A program made the position numbers and the translations under genes. DNA of 64,000 nucleotides from contig NZ_WKJK01000007.1 of the NCBI RefSeq assembly GCF_009674535.1, positions 186,001 through 250,000 of the forward strand, in the 5' to 3' direction. Positions 43,968 through 52,223 of the stretch are shown here, piece by piece. The notes under the pieces were generated by a model that was not told where the DNA came from, did no database searches, and saw nothing but the letters and a program-made list of their open reading frames with translations. This DNA comes from Duganella guangzhouensis. GTDB lineage: Bacteria > Pseudomonadota > Gammaproteobacteria > Burkholderiales > Burkholderiaceae_D. Numbering within the stretch: the stretch's first letter is position 1; each line of letters opens with the position of its first letter.

Positions 43968-45325
43968 ACCGGCACCGCCTCGCTGGCCGGCGCGGCTTCG
44001 TCCATCAGGAACAGGATGCGCTTGCGCACGAATTGTATGTGGCTGCGCAAGCCGTACAAGCCGTCCGCAAACGATAGCGGGATCGAGACCTGGTTGACCA
44101 GCTCTTCAATCTCGGTCAGCCGCTTGAGCTGTTCTTCATACACTTGCATGCGCGTGTCCGCTGGCGCGTCTTCCACTTTCTGCTCCACCAGGCGCAGCTG
44201 GCCATACCATTTGTAGACGCGCGAGCGGATGCGCCACACGTAGATCGGCGGCACCACTTTCGACAGCGGCAGGATTAGCGCGCCCAGCGCCACCACCAGC
44301 ACCCACATGCGGTCGAAGAAGTTGGCCAGCCAGAAGGTCATGTAGCGCTGCAGGAATGGCGGGCCGCTCTTGTAGAACTTGGCCGCTTCGGCATCGACCG
44401 GGATTTCAGAATATTTGGCCGACGGGAACTGGCCCTGCTGCTGGAACCAGCCGGCGCCGCCATGAATGCCGGCCGCCGCCTGCACGAACAAGTCCACCAG
44501 CGCCGGATGCAGGTCTTCGCGGCTGACCAGGGTGGCGGTCGGCGCGATCAGGCTGTAGTCTTCGGCCGGGATGTTGCGCCCCAGGTCGACGATGCCCTGC
44601 GGCAGCGTGACATGGGTCAGGAACGGCAGCTTGCGCGCATAGGCTTCGGCCTGGCTGAAGTCGAACAGTTTGATGCCTGGCGTTTGCAGCAGCATCTGGA
44701 TCAGCGGCGCTTCCGGCGCCGAGGTGAACACCAGGCCGTCGATACGACCTTCCAGCAGCTCCACCGTGGCCGGCGTGTTGGCCAGGCCGAAACGCTGCAC
44801 GTCATCCTTTTCGACGCCGTTCAATTCCAGGATCTGACGCAGCAGCCGTGGCGAGCCCGAGCCTTTCGGGCCGTAGTTGATTTTCTTGCCGCGCAGCTGG
44901 GTCAGTTGGGTGATCGGCGGTTTGCCCTTCTCTTCGCGCAGGAACAGCCACAACGGTTCGACAAACAGGCTGCCCAGCGACGACAGTCCTTCGCGCTCGG
45001 CCGCCTCTTCGTTGGTGGAGCCGCTCTGCACGAAGGCGATGTCGACCTTGCCTTCCTTCAGGTTGCGCAGGTTTTCGCTGGAGCCGGCCGATGGCACCAG
45101 CGAAACCTTGACGCCGTGCTTGGACAGCGCGGCAGCGTATTTTTTGCCGAAGTCTTCATAGGCCGAGTTTTCCTGGCCGGTGCCCAGCCGCACGGTGCGC
45201 GGCGGCGCCGGGTCGACCACCCAATAGGCCAGCAAACAAACCCCGATGATGGTCAGCACGGTGGGCGCGGCGGCAACCAGCAGATCCCGGATCGAGAACT
45301 GGGTGAATTTGAGGATCTTGGTCAT
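43964..45325 (-). CDS. TAXI-family solute-binding protein with membrane anchors
   Basis: A 453-residue protein (start uncertain: ATG at 45325, 45337 or 45346, none with a clear ribosome site). An N-terminal membrane helix (VAAAPTVLTIIGVCLLAYWV) precedes a TAXI (TRAP-associated extracytoplasmic immunogenic) solute-binding domain. Domain segments include RLGTGQENSAYEDFGKKYA, GKVDIAFVQSG and LRGKKINYGPKGSGS. A second helix (MWVLVVALGALILPLS) and a C-terminal coiled tail follow. The usual partner permease genes are absent, so it may be a membrane-anchored sensor or act with a distant TRAP permease. It lies downstream of a penicillin-binding protein gene. Confidence 0.85.
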   Translation of the reverse strand: MTKILKFTQFSIRDLLVAAAPTVLTIIGVCLLAYWVVDPAPPRTVRLGTGQENSAYEDFGKKYAAALSKHGVKVSLVPSAGSSENLRNLKEGKVDIAFVQSGSTNEEAAEREGLSSLGSLFVEPLWLFLREEKGKPPITQLTQLRGKKINYGPKGSGSPRLLRQILELNGVEKDDVQRFGLANTPATVELLEGRIDGLVFTSAPEAPLIQMLLQTPGIKLFDFSQAEAYARKLPFLTHVTLPQGIVDLGRNIPAEDYSLIAPTATLVSREDLHPALVDLFVQAAAGIHGGAGWFQQQGQFPSAKYSEIPVDAEAAKFYKSGPPFLQRYMTFWLANFFDRMWVLVVALGALILPLSKVVPPIYVWRIRSRVYKWYGQLRLVEQKVEDAPADTRMQVYEEQLKRLTEIEELVNQVSIPLSFADGLYGLRSHIQFVRKRILFLMDEAAPASEAVPV

Positions 45326-45390
45326 GTGATGGCGCATAGGTTTCATGGGCACACACATTGCCAAGAAATCAGCAACTATGCAAGCGGAAC

Positions 45391-45418
45391 CGTCGTCCCC
45401 GCGCCGGCGGGGACGACG
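45391..45418. repeat. REP-like palindrome
   Basis: CGTCGTCCCCGC - GCCG - GCGGGGACGACG is a 12-bp perfect hairpin without a T-run, in the gap between the penicillin-binding protein and TAXI genes. Its sequence style (CGTCGTCCCCGC...) resembles the dispersed intergenic palindromes of many proteobacteria. Confidence 0.55.
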
Positions 45419-45422
45419 ACGG

Positions 45423-48400
45423 TTAGCCGCCGCAAGCGCGCAGTGGCGCAGTCGGCGCAGTCGGCGCAGCGGCCATGTTGCCCGGCTGTCCACCAGTCCG
45501 CAGCACCACCGCCGGCGGCACGGCGCCTGGCTTGGCCACCGGATGCGGCTCGATCAGCGGCATCAGCGTCGGGGCCAGCACCACCAGCAATTGCACCGGC
45601 AGCGCGCTGGTGAAGTCGTAGTTCTTCGATTCCGGCCCATGCACATAAGCCGTCATCGAACCAAAGAAGCGCTCGCCGATGTTGAACACAAACGTGGCCG
45701 AACGGTTGACGTAACGCGACTCAATCAGCCGGCCGCCGGCCGCATACACGTCGAAGCGCTGGTCGCCGGTACCGGTCTTGCCACCAACCGGAATCACCGT
45801 GCCATCGGCCGCCACAAACGCCGCCTTGGCGCGCTTGGCGGTACCGTCCGACACCACGCCGCGAATCGCGTCGGCCACCACCCGCGCCACTTCCGGCGCG
45901 ATCACCTGCTCGTTGCTGGTCGGCGGCGCCTTGGTCACCACGGTTTCATACGGCGTTCCCTTGGCGAAGTGCAGCGAGGTCACGCGCTGCGAGCTCTTGC
46001 GCACGCCGCCGTTGACGATAATCCCCATCATCTCGGCCAGCGCCGCCGGCCGGTCGGCCGAGGCGCCCAGCGTGGTGGCATACGACGGCACCAGCGATTC
46101 GAACGGATAGCCCATCTTCTTCCACTGTTTGTGGATTTCCATGAAGCCTTCCACCTCGATCAGGCCGGCGATACGTTTGTCCTGCGCATGCTTGCGATGG
46201 GTTTTGAACAGCCACTGGTAGACGTCCTGACGCTCCTTCTCGCTGGCCGCCGTCATCTGGCTCAAGGTGGCGCCCGGATGCTGGCGCAGATAAGCCGCCA
46301 TCCACAGTTCCAGCGGATGCACGCTGGCCAGATAGCCGCGATCGGCCAGCGACCAGTTGTCGATCGCGTACTGTTCATACAGCTTGGCCACGCGGTCTTC
46401 CGGCACCTCGTTCTGCGATGGCAGATGCTGCTTGAGGAAGGCGGCAAACTGTTCCGCCGTCGCCTCCGGATACACGGTGCGGTAAATCACCGCCAGCCGC
46501 ACCGGCGTACTGCGGATGTTGGCCAGCAGGATGTCGTCCAGCTCGCCCGGTTGCTTGCCCTTGTACTTGGCATAGAAGCGCGCCAGGAATTCCTTGCCTT
46601 CCTTGTCCGCGAAGCGCGCCAGATACACCGCGCGGCGCGGATCGTCGGCATCCGACAGCAGCGAAGCCGACGAGCCCGGATTCGAGAACATATAGTACTT
46701 GGCGACGTCGCGCATCAGCCGCACGAACACCAGGTTGGTCGAATGGCGCAGCGCTTCGGTCACGGTCAGGATCTTGAAGTTGTCTTCCTTCGAGAAGTTG
46801 CCGAAGTGGTGCAGCCCGCCGCCGGTGAAGAAGCCCTCGCCCGGATTGCCGGAATACTTGCGCTCCATGGCCGCGTTCAGCATCGGCGTCAGTTCGCGCT
46901 TGTCCAGCGGCAGCCCCTTGAAGTACTCCAGCGCCCACTGCGTCAGTTTGTCCTGCGGATCGACCCGCACCTGCGACAGCGCGGCGTTGTCCATGCCGGC
47001 GTATTTCTTGTGCATCTGGTCCATGATGTCCAGATAGCTGATCAGCGTGCGCAGCTTGGCGGTCGAGCCCAGGTCCAGCTTGGCGCCTTCGTTGATGTCC
47101 AGCGGCTGGTCGAAGTTGTCGGTCTGCAGCCGCAGCAGATTGTTCTGCTCGCCCTTCTCCAGCAAGGTGAAGCTGTACACCACATTGGCCGGATCACCAT
47201 TGCCCAGCATGCCCTTGCCGGTCAGGCCGGCGGCCTTGGCCTTTTCCGGGTCGCGCAAATCGCGCAGCACTTGCGTGACGGCGGTCTGCGCCTGCGCGTC
47301 CAGCGTGCTGACCACGGTCAGGTCCAGCCGGTCCAGGTTGTACATGCGGTTGTCGCCCAGCAGATTGGCCAGATGGTTGCGGATCGCGTTCGACGCCTTG
47401 CGGCTGACGAAGGTCTGCGGCGGCGCCAATTGCAGGCCGTTGCCGGCCGCTGGATGCAGCGTCTGTTTCAGCGCCATGTCGCGCATCGCCGGCGTGATGG
47501 CGCCATCGGTGGCCAGAATCCGCAGGTGGCTGTTGGCCAGCACATCCAGATCCGCCGCGCCATCGCCCAGGTAGTAGCTGGGACGGCGTTGCGCGATCAT
47601 CAGGCTCAGCGCTTCCTTGTAGACCAGCGCGGTTTGCGCGTCCGGATTGTCCAGCTTGCCGTTGAGACGACGGTTGACCTCGTCAAATGGGCGGCCATAC
47701 CACACCCACATGCCATCGCCGATGCCGTTCACTTCGCCATAGCCGGGCTTGGCCGACAGCGGCACCGTGTTCAGGTAATCGATGACGATGCGGCGCCGCG
47801 CCTTGGAAGTGTCGGTGCCGTCCTGATAGGAGCGCAGGCTGGCCGACACCATCTGCTGCAGCTTGTCCTTCATCGAGCCGGTGCGGCCTTCCGGCGAGTG
47901 GCGATACTTTTCGATCTGCGTCGCCAGCGTGCTGCCGCCAGCCGCGCGATGACCGCCGGCCACCGCGCTGGCAGTCTTTTCCAGCACCGCCTTGCCCAGA
48001 CGGTCCCATTCCACCGCCGGATTGCGCTTCGGATAGGTGTTGTCCAGCAGCTCGCGGTTTTCAATGAACAGCAGGCTGCTGACCAGCACCGGCGGCGCCG
48101 CCTCGAACTTGTTGTAGATGCGTTCCGGATAGCTGGCGGCAAACAATTCCTGCGCGCGGCAATCGTAGATCGTCAGGCCGGTCTTGGTCTTCTCGTGGTA
48201 GGTGGCGAACACGCCCATGTCGACCAGTTCCGCCATCTTGGGCGAGATGCGCACCTGCGCCGCCACCTGGTAGTCGCGCTGGCTCAGCTTGCCGATGTAA
48301 TCCGGCAGACCGGCATAGCCCAGCCGCTCGTCATACGGGCTGTCGTGCGGGAAGCGGATCGACTTGCTCGGCCCGTTGCCCATCTTGTAGGTCATCTTGC

Positions 48401-48728
48401 TGGCGAGATCGCTGAACACGCGCGCCTGCATGGCTGAGCTGCGGGTTTCCTGATAGCCCCACCAGATCGCAAACGAGACGCCGACCAACAGCACCAGCAA
48501 CAAGGCATTGCGCGAGCGCTTGCTCTTTCTGGGCGCGCCCGCGTCAGGCGGTAGCGGCGGATCCATTTGCGCCTGCGCCAGATGGGCTTCAGTTTGTTCG
48601 GGAGTAGGAGGAGGCACCACCCGCAGGTGGCGTTTGCGGCGATAACCAAATGCTGCCGCGCCTGCACGCAATTTGCGCACTGCGCGGACAACGATACGGG
48701 GCCGGCGGAAACGACGATTGCTTAACAT
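45423..48728 (-). CDS. Divergent bifunctional penicillin-binding protein (transglycosylase/transpeptidase)
   Basis: A 1101-residue class A PBP-like protein. A basic cytoplasmic N terminus and one membrane helix (about 75-90, ALLLVLLVGVSFAIWW) are followed by a GT51-like domain (about 200-400). In that domain FIENRELLDN holds the presumed catalytic Glu223, with GGSTLATQIEK at 264-274. The second canonical glutamate region reads KLQQMVSASL, so Glu appears to be Gln292. The transpeptidase motifs are present: SxxK in DLGSTAKLRT, SxN in RHSTNLVFVRL and KTG in VGGKTGTGD. Proteins of this size with an extended C-terminal half occur in betaproteobacteria. It may be a specialised peptidoglycan synthase. 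ATG at 48728 is chosen over TTG at 48737. Confidence 0.88.
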   Translation of the reverse strand: MLSNRRFRRPRIVVRAVRKLRAGAAAFGYRRKRHLRVVPPPTPEQTEAHLAQAQMDPPLPPDAGAPRKSKRSRNALLLVLLVGVSFAIWWGYQETRSSAMQARVFSDLASKMTYKMGNGPSKSIRFPHDSPYDERLGYAGLPDYIGKLSQRDYQVAAQVRISPKMAELVDMGVFATYHEKTKTGLTIYDCRAQELFAASYPERIYNKFEAAPPVLVSSLLFIENRELLDNTYPKRNPAVEWDRLGKAVLEKTASAVAGGHRAAGGSTLATQIEKYRHSPEGRTGSMKDKLQQMVSASLRSYQDGTDTSKARRRIVIDYLNTVPLSAKPGYGEVNGIGDGMWVWYGRPFDEVNRRLNGKLDNPDAQTALVYKEALSLMIAQRRPSYYLGDGAADLDVLANSHLRILATDGAITPAMRDMALKQTLHPAAGNGLQLAPPQTFVSRKASNAIRNHLANLLGDNRMYNLDRLDLTVVSTLDAQAQTAVTQVLRDLRDPEKAKAAGLTGKGMLGNGDPANVVYSFTLLEKGEQNNLLRLQTDNFDQPLDINEGAKLDLGSTAKLRTLISYLDIMDQMHKKYAGMDNAALSQVRVDPQDKLTQWALEYFKGLPLDKRELTPMLNAAMERKYSGNPGEGFFTGGGLHHFGNFSKEDNFKILTVTEALRHSTNLVFVRLMRDVAKYYMFSNPGSSASLLSDADDPRRAVYLARFADKEGKEFLARFYAKYKGKQPGELDDILLANIRSTPVRLAVIYRTVYPEATAEQFAAFLKQHLPSQNEVPEDRVAKLYEQYAIDNWSLADRGYLASVHPLELWMAAYLRQHPGATLSQMTAASEKERQDVYQWLFKTHRKHAQDKRIAGLIEVEGFMEIHKQWKKMGYPFESLVPSYATTLGASADRPAALAEMMGIIVNGGVRKSSQRVTSLHFAKGTPYETVVTKAPPTSNEQVIAPEVARVVADAIRGVVSDGTAKRAKAAFVAADGTVIPVGGKTGTGDQRFDVYAAGGRLIESRYVNRSATFVFNIGERFFGSMTAYVHGPESKNYDFTSALPVQLLVVLAPTLMPLIEPHPVAKPGAVPPAVVLRTGGQPGNMAAAPTAPTAPLRACGG

Positions 48729-48842
48729 ATGATTCAAACCGGTCGATGTTCAATCAAACTTACTAGCTTCCATTGCACCACATCAGCGTGCCGCCAACCG
48801 GAGCGGACGCACAATAAATTTACTGCGCGCTTCTTTTTTCGC

Positions 48843-48880
48843 AAAAAAACAACGGCGTTCTCCCGGATGGGGGAACGCCG
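48843..48880 (-). terminator. Terminator of the five-gene operon
   Basis: The stem CGGCGTTCTCCC/GGGGAACGCCG (one G-T wobble) is followed by seven T on the minus strand. It lies 27 bases past the stop codon of the last operon gene. Confidence 0.85.
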
Positions 48881-48906
48881 CTTCTGCCCGCCGTGATCAA
48901 GACGGA

Positions 48907-49692
48907 TTAGGTGTTGCTGAACTCTACATTGAGTCTGCGCAACTCGTCGCACAATTGAATGAAAGCAGTGGCGGTTTGGACCGGCTCGCCTTTGACGCCC
49001 AGCTCGATATGGCGGCGCGTCTGCGCATCGCCCACGCTGGGCAGGCTGAACACTTTGACGCGCGGGAATTGCTGCTCGATCGCCACCATCAGCGGCGTCA
49101 GCGCCGATTCGGCGGTCTCGTATACCAGCACCGACTGCTCCAGATGCGGCTCGCGGTTGAACAGGTCGGCGTAGTGGTGGTCCAGCACCCATTCGATCAT
49201 CGGCCACGCCATCACCGGGAAGCCCGGCACGAAGTAATGCTGGCGCAGCGCGAAGCCGGCGATGTTGTTATACGGATTAGGGATCAGCGCCGCGCCCTCG
49301 GCGAACTCTGCCATTTTGAGGCGGTGCAGATTCTCGGCTGAATTCAGATCGGCCTGCTGGCCGGCCTCCTGCGCCATCTGCAGGATGCGCTGCTGGATGT
49401 TGCGCTTGCCCTGCTCGTGCAGCGCCAGCGGCAGGCCCAGCGCGTCGGCCGCGGCCTGGCGGGTGTGGTCGTCCGGCGTGGCGCCGATGCCGCCGCAGCA
49501 AAACACGATGTCATCACTGGCGAAGGTGCGCTTCAGCGTGGCGGTGATGCGCGCCGGATCATCCGGCAGAATCTCGGCCCAGCCCAGCTTGAGCCCGCGC
49601 GCGGTCAGCATTTGCAGCACTTTCGGAAAATGCTGGTCGACCCGCCGCCCGGATAGAATTTCGTCGCCAATAATGATGAGTCCGATTGCCAT
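48907..49692 (-). CDS. Molybdopterin-binding (CinA N-terminal-like) domain protein
   Basis: A 261-residue protein corresponding to the MoCF_biosynth/CinA N-terminal domain only. It has IGLIIIGDEILSGRRVDQHF and FCCGGIGATPDDHTRQAAA, which are typical of the competence/damage-inducible protein A N terminus. The C-terminal nicotinamide-nucleotide amidase of full CinA is absent. Members of this stand-alone group have no settled function; a nucleotide pyrophosphatase role has been described for the CinA N domain. It is the last gene of the overlapping minus-strand operon 48907-53185, ten bases after the EI24 gene. Confidence 0.87.
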   Translation of the reverse strand: MAIGLIIIGDEILSGRRVDQHFPKVLQMLTARGLKLGWAEILPDDPARITATLKRTFASDDIVFCCGGIGATPDDHTRQAAADALGLPLALHEQGKRNIQQRILQMAQEAGQQADLNSAENLHRLKMAEFAEGAALIPNPYNNIAGFALRQHYFVPGFPVMAWPMIEWVLDHHYADLFNREPHLEQSVLVYETAESALTPLMVAIEQQFPRVKVFSLPSVGDAQTRRHIELGVKGEPVQTATAFIQLCDELRRLNVEFSNT

Positions 49693-49702
49693 AGCCTACT
49701 CC

Positions 49703-50509
49703 TTATTCAAGCACTGTTTGCGCGCGCAACCGCGCCAGCGCATCCAGGCAATAGTACGCGAACCACAGCCCGGTGAAGATAAATATCAGTACGTACAGCC
49801 AGATCGATACCGCCGCCAGCAGCGGGAACAGCACCACCGCCATCACCCCGCCCAGCCAGATCACGCCCGGCAGCGCACCGGCGGCGCCGGACACCACGCC
49901 GATCACCAGCAGCGGCAGGCGATGCTGCTTGAGGATGGCGCGGCGCTCGTCGGCATCGGCGTAATCGGCCAGCGTGTCGTACACCATTACGCGCATGGTC
50001 AGCCAGCCCCACAGCAACGCCTGCACCAGCACCGCCAGCGGCGGGAAGGCATACAGCGGCAGGGTCAGCACCCACAGCAAGATGAAGACCAGCATGCCGC
50101 CCAGCGCCACGCCGACGCTGCCGAGGATGGAACCACCCTTGCGCTGCTCCAGCTGCGGGAAGTGGCGCAGGCCGACGTGACGGCCGATCAGCGGCATCGC
50201 CACCACGCCGATGAAGATCAGCGCGGTCAGTATCATCAGCGGCAGCAAGGCCAGCATTGCTATCAGGGGCACAACAACTGTTTTCAAGGTGCCAAGCCCG
50301 AGCGACGCCAGCCAGCTGCTGCTGTAGCTGAAACCGTCGTAGGCGACGAACTGCGCCTGCACGAAATCAATCAGCGGCTGCAGGAAGAAATACAGGCCGG
50401 CGGCCCAGACACCCAGCGCCAGCAGGAACGGCGCCAGACTCATCAACAGCATCTTGCCGTGCCACTGCGACAGAAAAGCGCGGCCCCAGGCGCGCAACAC
50501 ACCACCCAT
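49703..50509 (-). CDS. EI24 / CysZ-like integral membrane protein
   Basis: A 268-residue protein with several hydrophobic helices (SLAPFLLALGVWAAGLYFFL, VVVPLIAMLALLPLMILTAL, GGMLVFILLWVLTLPLY, AAVSIWLYVLIFIFTGLWF). It has the EI24 family signature region (RVMVYDTLADYADADERRAI). CysZ in this family transports sulfate, but no cysteine-biosynthesis genes are nearby, so substrate is not assigned. Its ATG overlaps the TGA of the preceding desaturase-like gene by one base (TGATG). Confidence 0.85.
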   Translation of the reverse strand: MGGVLRAWGRAFLSQWHGKMLLMSLAPFLLALGVWAAGLYFFLQPLIDFVQAQFVAYDGFSYSSSWLASLGLGTLKTVVVPLIAMLALLPLMILTALIFIGVVAMPLIGRHVGLRHFPQLEQRKGGSILGSVGVALGGMLVFILLWVLTLPLYAFPPLAVLVQALLWGWLTMRVMVYDTLADYADADERRAILKQHRLPLLVIGVVSGAAGALPGVIWLGGVMAVVLFPLLAAVSIWLYVLIFIFTGLWFAYYCLDALARLRAQTVLE

Positions 50510-51471
50510 CAGACTATCTCCTTGCGTGCATATTCAATCATGCGTTTCAGTCCCAACCAATGCTGCGACCAGAAGCCACGGCCATAATCGCGGCCCGACA
50601 GCTGGTCGCGGATGCCGGTGGCGACGAATTGCGGCGTGAAGTTCGCGGTGCGGAACACCATGTCCCACACCGGCAGCAGCACCGCGAAATTGCAACCGCC
50701 CAGCTTGCCATCGCGGCCTTCGTGGCCGACGCCGATCGCATGGTGCATGCGGTGATAGCGCGGCGACACCAGCAGGCGCTCGCCCAGCCAGCCGAAATGC
50801 AGCCGCACGTTGGCGTGCTGCAGGCTTTGCAGAATGCGCGATACCGACACCAGCAGCACATACTGCGCCGGCTCGACGCCAATGCCGAGCGCGATCACCC
50901 CCATATAGATATCACGCAGCAGGTCGTCCAGCAGATGGTTGCGGTCGTCGCTCCACAGGTTCATGTTCTGCTGGCTGTGGTGCAGGCTGTGCAGCCCCCA
51001 CCACCAGTTGAAGTGGTGCGAGGCCCGGTGATACCAGTAATCGCAGAAATCCAGCACCACGAAATAGACGAAGAACGCGCCCAGCGGACTGATCCCTGGC
51101 CACAGCGCTTCCAGATTAAATGGGTGGAAGCCGTCAAAGCGCAGCGCGGCGGCCAGGCTGTCCAGCAGCGGGTTCAGCGTGAAGAAGATCAGCACCGAAA
51201 ACACGCCGATACGATGCAACAAGGTGTAGATGAAATCGTTCCAGCGGGCCTGCGGATCGGTGATGCGCTGCGCCGGGATCAGCGCTTCCAGCGGCCGCAA
51301 CACCAGGAACAGCAGCACCAGTTCCAGCAGGCCGATCAACAGCCATTCGGTGCCCTCGAAGGCATCCTCGACATATGCGCCCAGGCCAAGCTGAAATACC
51401 AGCGGCTGGATCGCGGTTTCAAACAACCAGCCCTGAGCCAGGCCCAACCAGTCGGACAAGGTGTCTATCAT
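50509..51471 (-). CDS. Sterol desaturase / fatty-acid hydroxylase family protein
   Basis: A 320-residue membrane di-iron enzyme. Helices at about 40-65 and 90-160 surround the histidine boxes HRASHH, HSLHHS and HRMHH, which bind two irons. The superfamily hydroxylates or desaturates sterols, carotenoids and lipid acyl or head groups. In bacteria without sterols the substrate is most likely a membrane lipid or polyketide; none is evident here. Its start codon overlaps the stop codon of the deacetylase gene (ATGA), indicating coupled translation. Confidence 0.9.
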   Translation of the reverse strand: MIDTLSDWLGLAQGWLFETAIQPLVFQLGLGAYVEDAFEGTEWLLIGLLELVLLFLVLRPLEALIPAQRITDPQARWNDFIYTLLHRIGVFSVLIFFTLNPLLDSLAAALRFDGFHPFNLEALWPGISPLGAFFVYFVVLDFCDYWYHRASHHFNWWWGLHSLHHSQQNMNLWSDDRNHLLDDLLRDIYMGVIALGIGVEPAQYVLLVSVSRILQSLQHANVRLHFGWLGERLLVSPRYHRMHHAIGVGHEGRDGKLGGCNFAVLLPVWDMVFRTANFTPQFVATGIRDQLSGRDYGRGFWSQHWLGLKRMIEYARKEIV

Positions 51472-52223
51472 TTTTTGTAATCCGGATGTTCGCGCAGCGT
51501 GGCAAAGCACATGCCTTTCTGCTCCAGTCCGCTAATCAGCGGTTCAAGATTGGCGGGCGCCCAGGCATCCTTGCGCGACCAGATGCCCATGTGGATCAGC
51601 ACGATATCGCCGCCGCGCAGCTCGCGCAACGATTTTTGCAGAAGTACCGGATTCGGATACTTTTCGCTCGACAGCTCATCGCCCGAGAAGCCGGCCGGCG
51701 ACCAGCCCACATGCGCATAGCCACAAGCCTGACCGGCCGCCAGCAGCCGTGGCGAGGTGCGCCCGGCCGGCGCGCGCCACAGCGGGTCCAGATGCTTGCC
51801 GGTCAGCTCACTGAAGCGTTGGTCGACGCGCTTTAGCTGCTCGCAGTATTGCTGCGGGGTCCAGCTGACCAGTTTGCCGGCCTGCGGACCGAAGCCGGGC
51901 TTGAACACCAGTTGACCATCGGCGCCATCGCGCACGAACACCGCGTGGTCCCAGCTGTGGGTGCCGATCGCATGGCCCTCGGCCACGCGCGCCTTCCAGT
52001 AAGCAGCCCAGGCCGGATCGAGCGAATAATCGCCGCGCACGGTTTTCTCGTTGGCCAGGAAAAAAGTGGCCTGGATGTGGTGGCGCTGCAGTGTGTCGGC
52101 AATCAGCTCGGCTTGCGACTGGCTGCCGGTATCGAAGGTCAGATAGATGGTGCCTTTGCAGGCGGCCTGCACGGCCGGTGCGGCCGCCAGCGCCATCAGG
52201 ATCAGGGCGGCGCCGTGTCTCAT
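51468..52223 (-). CDS. Secreted polysaccharide deacetylase (NodB domain)
   Basis: A 251-residue protein with a signal peptide (MRHGAALILMALAAAPAVQA). The NodB domain begins with TIYLTFDTGS. Motif 1 is normally TFDDG, so the metal-binding second Asp is Thr here; Asn or other residues occur at this place in some active PdaA-like enzymes. Motif 2 is intact as THSWDH, and motif 3 appears as LWRAPAGRTS. The C-terminal DIVLIHMG contains the conserved histidine. The predicted role is removal of acetyl groups from a cell-envelope glycan in the periplasm. It is coupled to its neighbours by overlapping start/stop codons on both sides. Confidence 0.88.
   Translation of the reverse strand: MRHGAALILMALAAAPAVQAACKGTIYLTFDTGSQSQAELIADTLQRHHIQATFFLANEKTVRGDYSLDPAWAAYWKARVAEGHAIGTHSWDHAVFVRDGADGQLVFKPGFGPQAGKLVSWTPQQYCEQLKRVDQRFSELTGKHLDPLWRAPAGRTSPRLLAAGQACGYAHVGWSPAGFSGDELSSEKYPNPVLLQKSLRELRGGDIVLIHMGIWSRKDAWAPANLEPLISGLEQKGMCFATLREHPDYKK

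Noticed and set aside
45345..48437. 1030-codon open frame on the plus strand
   Set aside because: Antisense shadow of the penicillin-binding protein gene, with His/Arg/Gln-rich low-complexity translation and no family match.
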